Positions 22,632 to 35,531 of a DNA stretch of 64,000 bases are shown one piece after another. Each line of letters begins with the position of its first letter. Position 1 is the stretch's first letter. The notes beneath the pieces are model-generated. The model saw only the letters and a program-made list of their open reading frames with translations. It did not search any database and was not told the origin of the DNA. A program made the position numbers and the translations under genes. The stretch spans positions 620,001 through 684,000 of the forward strand of contig NW_022985562.1 in the NCBI RefSeq assembly GCF_010093815.1, given 5' to 3'. This DNA is from Pseudovirgaria hyperparasitica (Eukaryota > Ascomycota > Dothideomycetes > Acrospermales > Acrospermaceae).

Positions 22632-25600
22632 ATGGCAAAGTAAGGCTTTCCTTTCACACACGCAACGTGTGTGACGCGTGAGTTTCTGTACGCGTCACTG
22701 ACAAGGTCCTAAAGCACTGTGAGAATCGACTTGACCTCAGTTCCCGACGAACAGACGACAACCACTTCCATAGCGCGCGAAGGAGTGCTTATCACCCCTT
22801 CTCGAGCCTCGAAGCCTCCAAATCGGGTATCCATTCACACCCCTGTCTCTCCTCCACGCCAAACCGCGTATAAGTCAAACAAGCACGAGCCCACCACAAC
22901 GAGTAAAAGTTCGAAGAATCCTACGGGCTCTAACGCACACTCCCAATCACCATACTCATCTTCCGCGCGTCAAACGGCAGGACCTCACGCTAAGAACCCG
23001 GTAGATCACTCAGTGAAGAGAAGGGTTACCTCGACGAGTCTTATAAGTCCACCAGGAAATGAGGCTCGACGGACGAGTGATCTGGCATTTCAGGTGTATA
23101 AAAAGGAGCAGCTTTCACCTGCAGTTCTGTTAGACGGCCGACAAGTAGCAAGTCCGGAAAACTCGGTACCGCTGTCTAAACAAACTGCCAAGCGCGGTCC
23201 AGTGTCGTACCGGTCACGTTCATGCATTGAGACGGAAAGCGAAGTTTCTATAAATTCGAACAATGACAGTAGCGAACTCAGGGAGTCCTCGATGTCTTCA
23301 CCTACTTCGCCAACGAGCGAAGATCTACTAAAGATGTTCAATGTCCGGACGGACGTGACACGCAGCAAGTCTCCTTCTGCGGATGCCCAGCCTACATTAG
23401 ATCCTCTCACAGCACATACCGGTCGATTCGGAAGTAGAAACGATGGGCTATCTCGAAAACGAGCTTCGATGGAAGCTGCGGATAATGAGCCTGTGCCAAA
23501 GAGAATGCATCACTTGAATTCGTACAGGTCCTCTGGGCCTAATAATGCCACACACCAAGATGATCTCCGCATCCTAGACCCGGTTACAGCCAGATTTCCT
23601 AGTAATCGCAATGTAACAGAGAACGTGGAGCCTTCGAGGGCACCTTCATCTCGACTTGAGTCTCGAACTCCACTCAACTTGAATGTTAAGAGCCTGATGA
23701 GGGAGCAGGTCAGTCAAGGACTTACGTTGCATAAACCAGAGCTCAATCGTAGCAATTCTTCGCGACTCAATCACAGAACAGTAATACCTTCTATTGGTAA
23801 TCCGGTTCCACAGGCAACACGTAATGTATCGATGGAGCGGGTAATTCCAATCGCAGAATATCGAGACAAATTTACACGCGAAGACTGTGTGAACATTGTG
23901 TATCTCAAAGAAGTGAAAGGCTTCAGATGGTCTGAAATCCAAAAATATTTCCCCTTTCGAACATTTGGAACTCTGCAGAGCAAATACTGCAAAGAACTAA
24001 AGTACAAGAGCGCTGAGCTACTGAAAACTATTTCAGAGGGCCCGCAAGTTGAGAATTACGTCAATGAGACCCGTGATCGGCGACCCAAGAGGACAAAGGA
24101 GCAATTGCCAACGGACAAAGAAACTGAGATAGATAGCTACGAAACGTTGCGGCAAACGGAAATGCCACAGGCTAGCATTGCGCGTCCAAAGCGCCTCAGA
24201 CAAATTGAAGCACCAGTCGTCGTGGATGCTATGCAAGCAGACGCACCCGATTGGTCTGGGGAAGAGATTGATATCGATATAATTGATTCTATACCTGTTC
24301 ATACTCATAGGCGCATGGACCTCAACCCCACAAATCATGTGCGGTCCAAATGTCATGACCAGGACTGCGATTGCGACGCAAACTGCGACTACGACCCGGA
24401 CCTGACTTTAGTGTCTGTCCCAGGAATGCGGATGAGCAAATGTGGGAAATTTGGTTATCTTCCAACACGCACGAACGATCTACCAGACCCGACGGTCGTT
24501 ACTGGTCATCACACAGAAGCTGTAGTTCAGACTGTCTATCGACCTTATCTGCCGCACGATGAACGACAAGTTGTTCGCAGGTCGCGCAAAAGATCCGCCG
24601 AGAGTCCTTGGAGTAGTGATACCTTGCACGAAGATTTTTACGACGATGAACTCAAAGCTCTTGAGAACGGTGTGGCTGAGCTATGTTCGTACTCAGGAAA
24701 TCTGAAGACTGCAAGGATACTCCGTCTAAGCCGTAGCCTTCGCGGCGTAGCTGACGACGTTATCTGCTCACTTGTTCACAAGGTTAAGAAGGACCCGTCC
24801 CTACGAAGTCGAACAACGCGATCGATAGAGTGCTGTCTTCGAGACCTTCGCGACAACCTTTACAACTACTCTCCAACTGTTGAAAGACTTTCGATTATCC
24901 AGAAACCGGCTGTGACAATCAACAGGCTTCGCTCGTTCGTGCGACAGCGCGAGCTAGGCCACGTTGGCCGAAGGAACATTATGCCCCCTACCAGTGTGTT
25001 AACGAAAGGGGTCAGAAATCTCGCGGTTGATACGTTGAGCGTCACGACATCTTTCACTGGGCTTGGAAGTGATGTGAATGTAGTGGCATGGGACCCGGAG
25101 GGTACCTACTTCGCCGCTGGAGCCGTTTGTACCTCGGATCCTTCATCAATGCAGTATAACCGGCCTCTAAATCTCCTTCTTGGAAGCATGGAGCACAAAA
25201 CACTGCGAGAACTTCCTGATCACCATACCTTGAGACAGAGGACCGAGCAAGGAGCAAATTCTACCCACGCCATGTATGCCTCCCAGGATCCGAGGCTCTT
25301 TTCTACAATCTCAGGACTCGATTTCTCCGCAAATGGAAAGTGGATGTACTCTTCTGGGTATGACAAAAAGTTCCGGATTTGGGACGTTCACGCCAAAGAT
25401 GCACATCCGTGCCAGCTGATCATGGAAGCTAAGGAGAGGATCGACCTGATTGCACGGCATCCTCGTGAAAACCTTGTTGCCACGGGAAGCCACCGCACTG
25501 CTAAATCCATCAAAGTCATCCAGCATACTGATCAACCGTCAAGTGAAAGTTTGGTCAAATACAGCTTTGCTTCTCCACGAGCCATAGAGAAACCCAAGAT

Positions 25601-27149
25601 GGATCTACGACCATCGTCCTTAAAATTCGAATCTCTGTACGGCGATCTCCTCCTAGCGGGGTTCGCTTCGCATGCCGAAGACGAAGATGGCACAACCGGT
25701 GGTCAAATTTGCGTCTGGGATGTCATCTCTGGAAGTGCGGTCAAGGTTATCGCAAATGTACGAGATACACTTGATTGTTCTTGGTCACCAAGACGTTACG
25801 GGCGCTTCGCTGTTGGTCACAAGAAGGGCTCGAGCGCGAATAGGGCTACACGATCTGAAGTCCGAATCTACGACTTCAACCAGGCAGCCGCTTCCTTCAG
25901 CTGGAGTCATGAGCTAGAGAATAGCTATGCTAAGGATATCAACGACGTCGTCTTCTGCCCGTATGATGACAATTACATTGCGTCGGGCTGTACGGACGGG
26001 ACCGTCTATGTATGGGATATTCGGAGGCCGGACTCTATTCTTTACCGCATGAAGCATGACAAGCCTCTATTGGAACGTTCTGCCGATCAACCTCGGGAAG
26101 ATGTCGACGAGGGTGTCAGATTTCTATCGTGGGGCCCTACCCGTGAGCGTCTTTACTCGGGAGCCTCGGACGGAGTCGTCCGGGTATGGGACATCACACA
26201 GCCAGTTGAACAGGTTTTTGTCAAGAAAGCGGTAACGATGAAGTCGGGAATCATGTGCGGAGCGTTTACTGCTGATAAAGACAAATTACTGTTAGGGGAA
26301 GTCAACGGTACCATCACCGTGCTCGAGGCATTGAAAGAAGACTACACGCAGGATGATATCGGAACATTTGGCATCATCAACGCACCTTCGATGATGCCAG
26401 CTGGGGCCCCGGAACCGGACTCGGGTATTGCTGCAGCCAGGGATATGATCAAGAAGCAGACGATAGTCATCCGACCTCTAGGGGGATTTCCCGTCCGGCA
26501 AGCGGTGCAGGGACCGGCATACACCCAGACGAATCTGCTTGATACTTCCGAAGACGCCCCAGCGCTTCGAACGCAAGCCGAAATGTTTCAGAGGCAGCTG
26601 GCACATAAGACCAGTACGCCTTGTAACATCCCTGCATGTCGTGACGCTGTACCCTTGACGAGTGAAGAATTTGGCGACTCTTCTAGGTGGAGAGATAGAA
26701 TACCAATCGATCTGCGACATGCTAGTCAAGGTGACACAAGTACTCTCCTTTCCGGTCTTGCAAAGTGTTCTGAGTGTGGTGCACCAGCAAGGCCACGTGC
26801 CAACGTCGAGATGAAAAACAAACTTGTGGAACAGGAGAATGGAAAAGCCGGTATTCTCTGTGAGCGTTGTGACTTCTCTTGTTTTCGGTGCGGAGACACA
26901 GCCTTCGTATCTCAGCCAAGTGACTTTATGTCCTGTCCTCGTTGCGATGTGGAATGGTCTCTCGACGCACTGGGATACAATCTAAAGAGAGAAGGAGCTT
27001 CCAAAGTCAGTATAGACTTCAGTCAGCGACGTTACGATTATGATCAGTCATGGGACAAAAGTGCGGTCGGGGTCCATGGAGAGGTGGATGATCTGATCAA
27101 TTATTATCAGTCGCTATGGATCGACCGTCCAGAAAGTCCACCGCTCTAA
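22632..27149 (+). CDS. Large Myb-like and WD40-repeat protein with C-terminal zinc-ribbon-like cysteines
   Basis: This is a predicted protein of 1480 residues. The main frame lacks an ATG at its left end. An 8-nt first exon (22632-22639, ATG GCA AA) joined to 22715 across a GTAAGG...AG intron gives MANTVRIDLTSVPDEQ and restores the frame. Residues 1-370 are Ser/Thr/Pro-rich. A Myb/SANT-like segment follows (FTREDCVNIVYLKEVKGFRW, then SEIQKYFPFRT). A cysteine cluster (CHDQDCDCDANCDYD) comes next. WD repeats follow from about residue 790 (KKFRIWDV, GTVYVWDI, GVVRVWDI). The C-terminus has paired CxxC motifs (CSECG, CERCDFSCFRCG, CPRCD) like a zinc ribbon. This suggests a nuclear scaffold or chromatin protein. 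I do not recognise the family and assign no function. Confidence 0.85.
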
Positions 27150-27903
27150 ACATGGTTTGGGCATGAATTCGTCCTCTTTTGTTCAGCGATTTAGCATAGG
27201 CGCTGCATAATTGGCATTTGCATTGGTATGGTATCGTACAACGCCAAGCTTGCGTGTTGCTAAAGAAGCATATGACGATCTGGTTCTGAAACGTGGACCA
27301 ATATAGTGGAGGCGCAGATGGCCTCCAACAGCAGGCCTATGCTTGTAGCTTAGCATAGCTCGAATTATTAAGTTAATCGATGTTACATGATTGCATTTCT
27401 AATTATTGGCTTCGAGGAATTTATCGAACGCAGCACGCTCTTTATAGTCTTCTCGCGATGACATTTCTAGCGCTTTTCTGTATGCACGCCCAATGCCTAT
27501 TAGTTAGAAGCATTCTTAAAATAGTAACAGACCCTGGCCGAAGATCAACCGGACTTGCCAAGCGAAGCGCCGATGGATGATGCGACTGCTCATCAGGTCC
27601 ATCCTTTCCGTCATCGTATTATTACTTCCTGTGCGAACTGGACTTCTGCAGTTACATACATTGTTCATATTCAACTACTTTTTTCAGTCTCTGCACTCGC
27701 TCCCCCGACAGCACGACTGTCACGAACCTGACGTGCCTCCACGCTTATCCTCAACACCACGTTGCCGCCCATAAATCCGTTTCTCACCTCCGCGCTCTCC
27801 GCGATTCGCAATCCTCACCCTCGGTCGTCGCGTCCCCGTCTTTCCGAGCCCTCTGGAGTCCTTACAACATACAATACACTCAACCTACAAATCTGAACCC
27901 AAC
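27150..27903 (+). promoter_or_regulatory. Intergenic and CT-rich promoter/leader
   Basis: The first 400 bp are AT-rich 3' flank. From about 27690 to 27903 the plus strand is pyrimidine-rich and ends in an AC-rich leader (AATACACTCAACCTACAAAT) before ATG 27904, a typical fungal 5' UTR. Confidence 0.45.
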
Positions 27904-28388
27904 ATGTTTTGCCTGCGGAGCTGGATACCAATACTGTTCTTCCTCTCCGTGTATGTATATTACTATCATCATCACACGTCTTCCCCAGCTAACCTCTATA
28001 CCCCAGCTCCAACGCATCCCCGATATATCTCATCCTTTTTGTCGTCACCACATACCTCCTCAACCGGCCCTGCGTCTATTGCTCCCTCCTGCTCGGCGTC
28101 CTCGTTCTCGCGCTCTTCGACTTCAGCACAGACTGGTTCGCGCCGTCCTTCTCGGCATCCACAGTCCTGGCCCCCGCATCGAACAGCTCGAACACGTCAT
28201 ATGTTGAGGATGCGTCTGCGCTGGTGCGCCATGTGACAGAGGGCGTCAGGGGCAGGTTGACGGCAGGAGGAGGAGCAGGCACGGGCGGGGAAGGCAAGGG
28301 CGCGACGTGGATTGGCGAGTGGGTGCGGAACGTCGTGACAAGAAAGGAGTGGCGCGTACCGTGCTTGGATGTGGTGGTGCGGTTGTAG
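27904..28388 (+). CDS. Small hypothetical membrane protein (two exons)
   Basis: This predicted 142-residue protein is visible only after splicing. The exons are 27904-27950 and 28007-28388. The 56-bp intron starts GTATGT, has GCTAACC as branch site and ends CCCCAG. The joined frame (phase 2) is open to TAG 28386-28388. Residues 1-16 (MFCLRSWIPILFFLSV) and about 20-48 (SPIYLILFVVTTYLL and CSLLLGVLVLALFDF) are hydrophobic, suggesting a signal-anchor plus one or two further membrane segments. The remainder is Ser/Gly-rich and soluble, with WIGEWVRNVVTRKEWRVP near the end. There is no family match I can name. The AC-rich leader, splice signals and long joined frame support a real gene. Confidence 0.6.
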
Positions 28389-29003
28389 ATAATGGGACGT
28401 GGGCGTGAGAGGGGACATGACAGTTGCGAGGGAGAGGGGGGGTTATGACGAGCATATATACCTGATTGGGGCGTGGATGTCTTGCATTGGACGGCGTTTT
28501 GGGGGTTCAGCTTTACAGCACGAGACGAAGCGCAACGGACTCGGACTTGTGAAGCCTGACTCGGCGTCTATTGGGCATACAACGAAGTCTATAACCGCAT
28601 GTATATAACTGGCTAGCAGCAGTACTGCGTTGAGAGCGTGGTGTTCCAATATGCGGAAATGGATCAGCTCTTTGTCAGGAACACAACATCAGGATGTGGC
28701 ATTGGCCCAGACGAATTACATCACCAATTGCCAAAGAGGACCGCGCCCATCGGGAAGCCTAGATCTGTATAGACTGCTAGTCCTCGGATTATTTGTTAGA
28801 GCTTGGCACTACTGAAAAATGCTAAGTATATACTCAAATATCAGCCCTCTTTACCATCTAGATGACATCAACCCCGGAGTGCCCGGTACCGAAATCAAGG
28901 TCCTCCAACAGGATCACGGTAAATCAACATCGCGCATGGTAGGGCAGAAGCCTAAACTTGTTTCATGTGCACAAATGCTATTCGATACGTTTCATAAGGG
29001 TAT
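28389..29003. other. Intergenic between convergent genes
   Basis: This is 3' flank for the small membrane gene and for Crt10. No gene supported. Confidence 0.6.
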
Positions 29004-31163
29004 TTAGACAACTAACGATTCCACATCCACTTCAGTCTCTATCCTCGGCCTGCTCAATTCATATGACAATATGGTGAAATCCACGTAAGTCAATATCAGG
29101 CGCCATCTCCTAAGCTGCCCGTCACTGGGCAGGTCGTCGCGTTCTGCAATCGGGTTCGCAGCAATGCCGGCCAGAGGTACTAACGGGCGAAGTCCATCTT
29201 CTTCCTGTGATGCCAATGGTAGAATGTGATCTGCCGTCATTCCGTAGAAAGGGGTGCCCAGTTGGGCTTCTGCTTCATTCTCAAATGACTGTATAAGAGA
29301 TAGTACGATTGCGCGGCCTTTCTGGGACGCGACCACCACAACTCCGAGCTCAGGAATTGTGGCGTGAAGATTCATTCGATCCATTTGGGTTCGAGAGAAG
29401 TGATGCAGCTCGTTGTTGTAAAAAACTTTCTGTTTCAGAGGTGCGTGATAGCCCATTGCATAATTCCATCGAGCGAGGAAGATGTCATGACCGGTAATGA
29501 TCATGATTGGGCTTGGGATGTGCTGGGATTCCCTCGACAGCCCATCTCTGTAGCCCACTGTCATTTAGAAAGGCTCCTAAGTGGCCCGTGAGGCAGGAAT
29601 GGACTTACGTGATGAGGCGCGTGTACCCTTTAACTGATTCCCCAGTAAACAGACTTACGTGGTCTTCAAGAAATTGAGTATGTCCGAGTATTACTTCAGC
29701 AAGATCCTCGTCAGTTTCTTCCTCATCATCCCATTGCGAATCCGATCCCGGATCCTGATGATCTTGGTGTTCCTGATTTTCCTGTAAATTCGATTCCTCC
29801 TCTCCCTCCTCCTCCTCCTCATCATACTGGCTCTGTTCAGGGCCCTGTTGAATGTGCAGCAACGGCTGAGGAGGAAGTAGCCGCATTCTACGCATATCGC
29901 GATAGTTACTCGAGTACTTGTGAAATACATCACTTGTATCCGCTATTCTTCGTGGCGGTATTAGTTCAATCAAACGTTCACGTAACAAAGGCCTAACGAC
30001 ATCATTTGCTTGATCGGGCAAACGATCGAGAACAGTGGGAACGGTTCGGAAACTACGTCGATCTAGCCAGAACGTGCCCCATACGGAATGTGAAAAGCGG
30101 TCTTCACAGAGACAAGCTTGCACATTGGGACCCGAGCAGAATCGAATAACGTTGCAAGTCTCAGGTGTGGAGTCGTTTGAGCGAAGTTCGTAAATGTGAT
30201 AGTTGCCAGAAATGTCACCGAACATGATCCATCGGCCGCTCGGGTCTTCATCACAAAACGCAACATGTGGCACGTTGTTTGGCGCCCTAAGGTAGGTGAA
30301 CGTATGATCTGGTTGATCTGACTGGTCTGACTGATCTGATTGATATGATTGATCGAGAGATAAGTTTTGCTCATGACCGTCTCTAAGGTCATGTCAGAAA
30401 GATATCTAACATAACAAGGTATTATGCTCACCCCGTGCTGGTTGTTTTAGAGATATCTTCGCTTGGGGAACTTAGAGCGAAAGATATGACCGTTACCTCA
30501 TGTGTATTAGCTGAGATCGCAAGCCGTCGAGCTTCACGATGGACAGCTATGCCCCAAGCGCTGCATCCCGAATTGTGATGAAAGAAAGTCTTTGGTTGAG
30601 GATAGTTATTCACGTCTTCAGGGAGTTGAAAATTTACGTCCCTCAGAATGATTTTCTCGATGGCTGACAGGTAGTAAACAACAGTATCTCCGTCATCGCA
30701 GGTCGCCAGCAAGATCTCTTGATTTCCCAGAAAGCTCACGAGTATTCGATTAATCGAATGAGGATGATCTGGATCGATGTAGCCAGATCGGCCGTCAGCG
30801 AAATATTGTGGCAAACGAATGATAGATAATGGTATCTTTGCTAGGCGCTGACTTAGATAGGGAGGGTCAAAGACATGGATTGTGTGACCACACGCAACGA
30901 AAAATAGATTGGAAGAATGTGAGAGTGCCGTTAGGTTACATCTCCACTGTTTGATGGCGAAGTCCGGATGTTGAGAATGCTCTCTGGATCGATTAGCTAG
31001 CTAAATGGACTGGAGGAAATGGAGCGGACCTAGAGCCGAACTTTCAGGTCGTCAGTTCAGCTTTCGGGCGATAATATAAGCACTGAGCAGAGTTGAAGTT
31101 TCATACCCGGTCAGCACCAGATTCCGCACCAGTCGGTCTCAGAGACACTGCGAATTGCTCCAT
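29004..31163 (-). CDS. crt10: Crt10-family protein
   Basis: This is a predicted 647-residue protein. In budding yeast Crt10 acts in regulation of ribonucleotide reductase genes. The exons on the minus strand are 31163-31107, 31000-30432, 30382-29609 and 29547-29004, with introns of 106, 49 and 61 bp, all phase-consistent. Conserved Crt10 blocks are NLTALSHSSNLFFVACGHTI, SINRILVSFLGNQEILLATC, SGCSAWGIAVHREARRLAIS, PHVAFCDEDPSGRW, SVWGTFWLDRRSFR, and near the end IPELGVVVVASQKGRAIVLS. The first blocks look like WD/beta-propeller blades. A D/Q/S-repeat (SYQSDQSDQSDQPD) and an acidic run (YDEEEEEGEEES) interrupt the fold. The short first exon is the least certain part. It lies 203 bp downstream of Mis6 on the same strand. 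Confidence 0.87.
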
Positions 31164-31366
31164 TGGCTGTTCATTTTGTGTTGTAGTTCTTGGGAGCCAC
31201 AATGTGTTGTTGTTAATGGCCCTAATTGCTGCCAGTCGAGAGGGAGGTGCAGCCATCTAGATTACACCTGCAGCGCTAAGCGAAAGCCGCACGTGACAGG
31301 AGGTAAAACGAGTGAAAAAGCAATGGGAGCACTCGCTTTGGGTTTGAAAGTCCTACCGCAGATATC

Positions 31367-33869
31367 TCAAGTTGCGTCTTTCAGTTTCATCATGGTAGAA
31401 AACATGAGATCCTTTACACCATCTAATCCCTTCGCCTCGAGCGCAGAAAGCACCTCCACTCGAGACTTGGTCCAGGATATCACGAGCCCTCCATTCTTTT
31501 CGAGCAGGGTCAGGGAGCGCGGCGATACAGGTCCTGCATGACGAGTCTTGAGATCTGCACCGTCAATTTCTGCGGCATCTTCAAGCTCAGTGAAGGTGGC
31601 CATAGAGACTGCACAGAAAAGGTAATTTTGTGTGATGCCGAAGCTTCCGGCAAGATTATAAATGTTGTCCATATCTGGCAAGTATCTCATCAGGGCCGAC
31701 ATCGTCGCCGGAGGGCAGAGACAGCCTGATGCGTTGGTATCTGTGCCGTTCAGTGCCCGTGAGCGCCAAATCAAATTGCAGATATCCATAAGATGTCCGT
31801 TGAATCGATTTGTGTAAGGACTAGGATAGTAATCGGAGATTGTATTCTTAAGAGACTCGAATTGACGTTTGCATCTTGCAAGAATGCCACACAAGCGTGA
31901 CACATCGCTGAGAGAAGAATTGAATAGAAGATGGTTAACGACTTGCTCGGAGGGAAGAACAATGGGTGTATGAACGCTCGAGGTGTTGTCAGACTGTGTC
32001 GCCGAAAAAGAAAAACTCTCGTAGAAGGTCAGGATAGCCGAGTGTATCATAGTAGAAGTCGGCTGCATAGATATGATATTGTGTATGAACAGGTTGGCGT
32101 AATCTAGAAGCTCGCTAACCTCTTTAGGCGATTTTGATTTGCCAGTCCGAGCTTGCGTGCTGGTATCTTGTTGTAGAATCCATCTCTGGGCAATTTTGCT
32201 ATAGAGTAGGAGCAATTTTGATAGCAGGCGCCCAGTATTCAAGATGTGAGGCCTCTCTAACCATGCAAAATAGGTTGAATGTAGTTCTGTGTGGCGTTAG
32301 CTACTTTCAGCCACATGGTTTGCTGACATACTATCGTGAGGATGGCGGTCTACGAAAGCTATTATGGCGCAGAGGGCGTCATAATTGGATTGCCCGTCCC
32401 AGATAGGAAGATATTGCGCCAGAAAGACTTCGACGATGGATATGAGTGACTACATCAATGTTAGAGGAATCGAAATGCTTTAAAGGCGAAGAGTCTTACG
32501 TGTTGAGCTTGACTATAGGCAAGTATACCTTGCAGTAGCTCTGGGAACTGTGGCGATGGTGATAAGTGATTCCTCGCCAGAGAGAGTTCTTCTTCAAGAT
32601 AACTCGCAAGCCAGAATTCGAGTCGCATTGTAGCTTCTGGCAGGGGATTCAGGAATAAGAGTTTCTGCAATAGAGAATCTTGCAGTGATGAGACCAATTG
32701 GTTCGGTAACTCTATTCGTTCGATTTTGTCGACAAAATCCTGAGGACCTTCAATCTCTTCTAATGTAACGGACGACTGCTAAAGTCAGCGTATGTGGCAT
32801 TAATGAGAGCAATAGCTGAACAACCTCCGATGCACGCGATGTGTGTACTTCTGGCAGTAGATGTAAGCGGGGAGTACGGGTCCGCGTCCGATACACCTTA
32901 AAGCCATTTCTGCTGTTCAGGCCAACGTCACTCTGAGATGGCTGATGCGAAATAGCTTGTAACCGCTTTGTCCAGGTTGCGTCCGGTTGCTTTCCACGTC
33001 AGCTGAAGTGATACATAGTTTAGGCGCTCACATACTGGTGGCAAAGAGCCACGGCCTGGATTGGCGCTGCTAATGATAATGTCAGGGTAGTAGTCCTTAT
33101 AGACACTGAGTAATCTTAACACCGCAGGTTCGTTGCCGACGATGCGGCAAAGTTCGTATCTATGAAATGTCAATAACCGTCATGTCCAATTTTTCGGTGA
33201 AACACCCACAAGTACTGTATTCGGAAAGGACGAACATGTCGTCTTCGTGATATAAGGCACAACAAGTGGCACAAAGGAGTCCTGCTGAAACTTTAGGCAA
33301 CGAACGTGGCACATACAGTCATAGTGTTTCACCTTAGAGATACCATGTCGAGTAGATTGAAGAGGATCGCATACAATCGAGAGAGAATCAGGGTATCGTC
33401 CAGAACATCGTACACGGTGAACAGCCATTTCAAGAGAGCTGATTGAGTGGCTGTTGAGGGTTTATTCTTTCCTTGTCCAAGTGCACTGACGGCTTTGGTA
33501 ACGACAGCAGAGGGTATCCTTTCTTTAGGATACAGATTCTTGACAAGGTTCATGACAGAAGTCTGATCTAACTCCGATTTGACTGAAACAATGTTCAGAA
33601 TGGCCTGTAATGAGGCAGAATCGAGACCTTTTCTGAAAGCATAGTCGCAAAGTTGGTTGATCGAGACGGAGGCTTTGACAGCACGTTGCTTTGCAGGTGT
33701 CTCTGATACTTTCATAGATTAAATCAAATTCCATTATTCTGTTCCTGAAATGAAAGCTTACAGTGACGCAAGCGTCTCAAGAGATCAGCAACATTGGTCT
33801 CTTCATCTGACGCAGAAATGTTAGATTGTGGCACTCTAGCGTCGACGCAAACATACCTGAATCGTCCAT
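31367..33869 (-). CDS. mis6: Inner kinetochore protein Mis6/CENP-I (Ctf3)
   Basis: This is a predicted 702-residue subunit of the constitutive centromere-associated network, needed in yeasts for kinetochore assembly and CENP-A loading. There are nine exons on the minus strand: 33869-33857, 33806-33762, 33708-33333, 33284-33216, 33159-33036, 32989-32825, 32778-32500, 32449-32332 and 32286-31367. All joins keep frame. Family blocks are LDQTSVMNLVKNLYPKERIP, ALLKWLFTVYDVLDD, ILSRLYAILFNLLDM, LISRRRHVRPFRIQYELC, AVLRLLSVYKDYYPD, SSVTLEEIEGPQDFVDKIER and FLAQYLPIWDGQSNYDAL. These match Mis6 as I know it. Introns are 45-56 bp. One has an unusual donor (GTTGTT at 32824) and another a non-consensus acceptor region (GGAAAG), chosen because they preserve the conserved sequence. 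The initiator exon of 13 nt is plausible but the least certain. Confidence 0.9.
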
Positions 33870-35531
33870 GGCAGAACTCCAATATGACTATAGCTTTATG
33901 ACACGTGTATTAGTTTTATGGAAACATTTGGCTGCAGAAGTCGCGTGATGTGTGCATGTATATGTATGTGTGTCCCTGTAACGACGCGACTATGAGCGCC
34001 AAGGCTGAACATGTATCAGATTTCCCAAGCGCACTTCTAACCTCACTTACACCAGACACTTCTCTTCACTTACTTCCTCCATCATCACTACTAATGCCAT
34101 TCGAGGCATGCACCTGTTTTTCCTTTCTTTAATTGAGACACTACCCCTTCGTGCATCCACCGCCCTCCACATACACTGCGTAAGGCAATTTGTTTGCTGT
34201 CTTGTTTCTGCCTGGAATCCACCACCACACAAGCCGGTGAGAGCGGCGTAGTGCCTTTAACTCCGGACCTTGGTATGGATGGCATCGTACAGACTATATC
34301 CTCATCCTTCATCCTTGCACGTGCAGAAGATGCCGATGTGATGAGAGCAATGATGATGTCCTTTGGGCGTGCCTGGAGTCCGTCCTACAGCTCCAAATCC
34401 TCTGCCGGCCTCGCTCGCCCGATACCGAGCGACCCTGTACAGCTACAGCAAGAGCCCATAAACAGCATGGATGCCCTCAACTTTCTTGTTGCACAAACTA
34501 CTGCCGTTAGCCATCACTTTTGTGACGTCCAAAACTCAACTCTCATCAGCCAATGACAGCAATAGCCATTCCGCATAATGCTTGCCGCGTGGTCCAGCTT
34601 GAGCACTACGCACACCTTCATGAAGCTTAGTTTAAGCGAGACTGATCTGCCAACGTCTTCGTTGTTAATATGTCCGTCTTCATGGCGAACCGTAATCATG
34701 CATCTAAGCGCCCTATATCACTCCCCTCACTTGGTCTGGCGGGACCGCAGGACTTGATCACCGTCGAGCTGACAGTCTTTGCAGATTTCAAACACCATGA
34801 GGCTGCCTTCAGTAAGACCTGCCTACCATTCTCGATACACCATCGATGTTGTATTCGGTCCTTCTCATGAAGCTCGCTCCAGGCCAGCGAATGCCATGAT
34901 TCGGACACCCGAGATACAACACATCAGTCTCATCCTTGCAGGGCTCGGCCCACAATGTCTTACACTGAGAGATGGTCGCGCTGAACGATTCGATCTCGAC
35001 TTCATGCACCTTTCCCTCTTTCCCGTCAAGCTCAGGCAAGATCAAAGCATTTAGTGTAACGACTTCCCGCACTAGATGTATCTGCCACACAGCAAGATGG
35101 TTCAAGTACTGTCGTATTTTGACCTTCACTCCTACATCCTGTCTCCTACCCTGCTATTCTTTCATTAACCATGTCCATTGGGCGCATATCATCGTGACAC
35201 CGCTATCTGTGTCGTCCTGTCGTAGCCCCGGGGAACAGGAACAGCTGCTACTCCTATTTCATTGGATCCTTCTCCCAGTCGGCTTTCCTTATTTGGATTG
35301 TCTCGGTTCTGGGTCCAGTTGCAGTTCGGACTAGACGTCGTCAGCGTTGTGACGATTACATGTCCCCACAATACTCTCCAGTCTGCCAAAGTCAAGATCC
35401 TGCATGCACTTTCTTCTACAAGTCATCGGCGGACGACTGCATACAGCCGCATGGTAGTGTGCCAAGCAACTAGGATCCCCGGCCTACCTGGGCACTCAGT
35501 CCCTATCTCGTCAATCGAGGTTTATATATCA
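33870..35531. other. Gene-poor divergent region between Mis6 and an orphan gene
   Basis: About 1.66 kb between outward-facing genes. Minus-strand frames at 34809-35129 and 34696-34908 overlap in different frames and look partly protein-like, but no splice model joins them convincingly. The right end is CT-rich and should be the promoter/leader of the gene at 35532. Confidence 0.45.

Noticed and set aside
34696-35129. Two protein-like minus-strand frames in the Mis6 upstream region
   Set aside because: They overlap in different frames by 100 bases and cannot be joined by a credible intron; no start or family.
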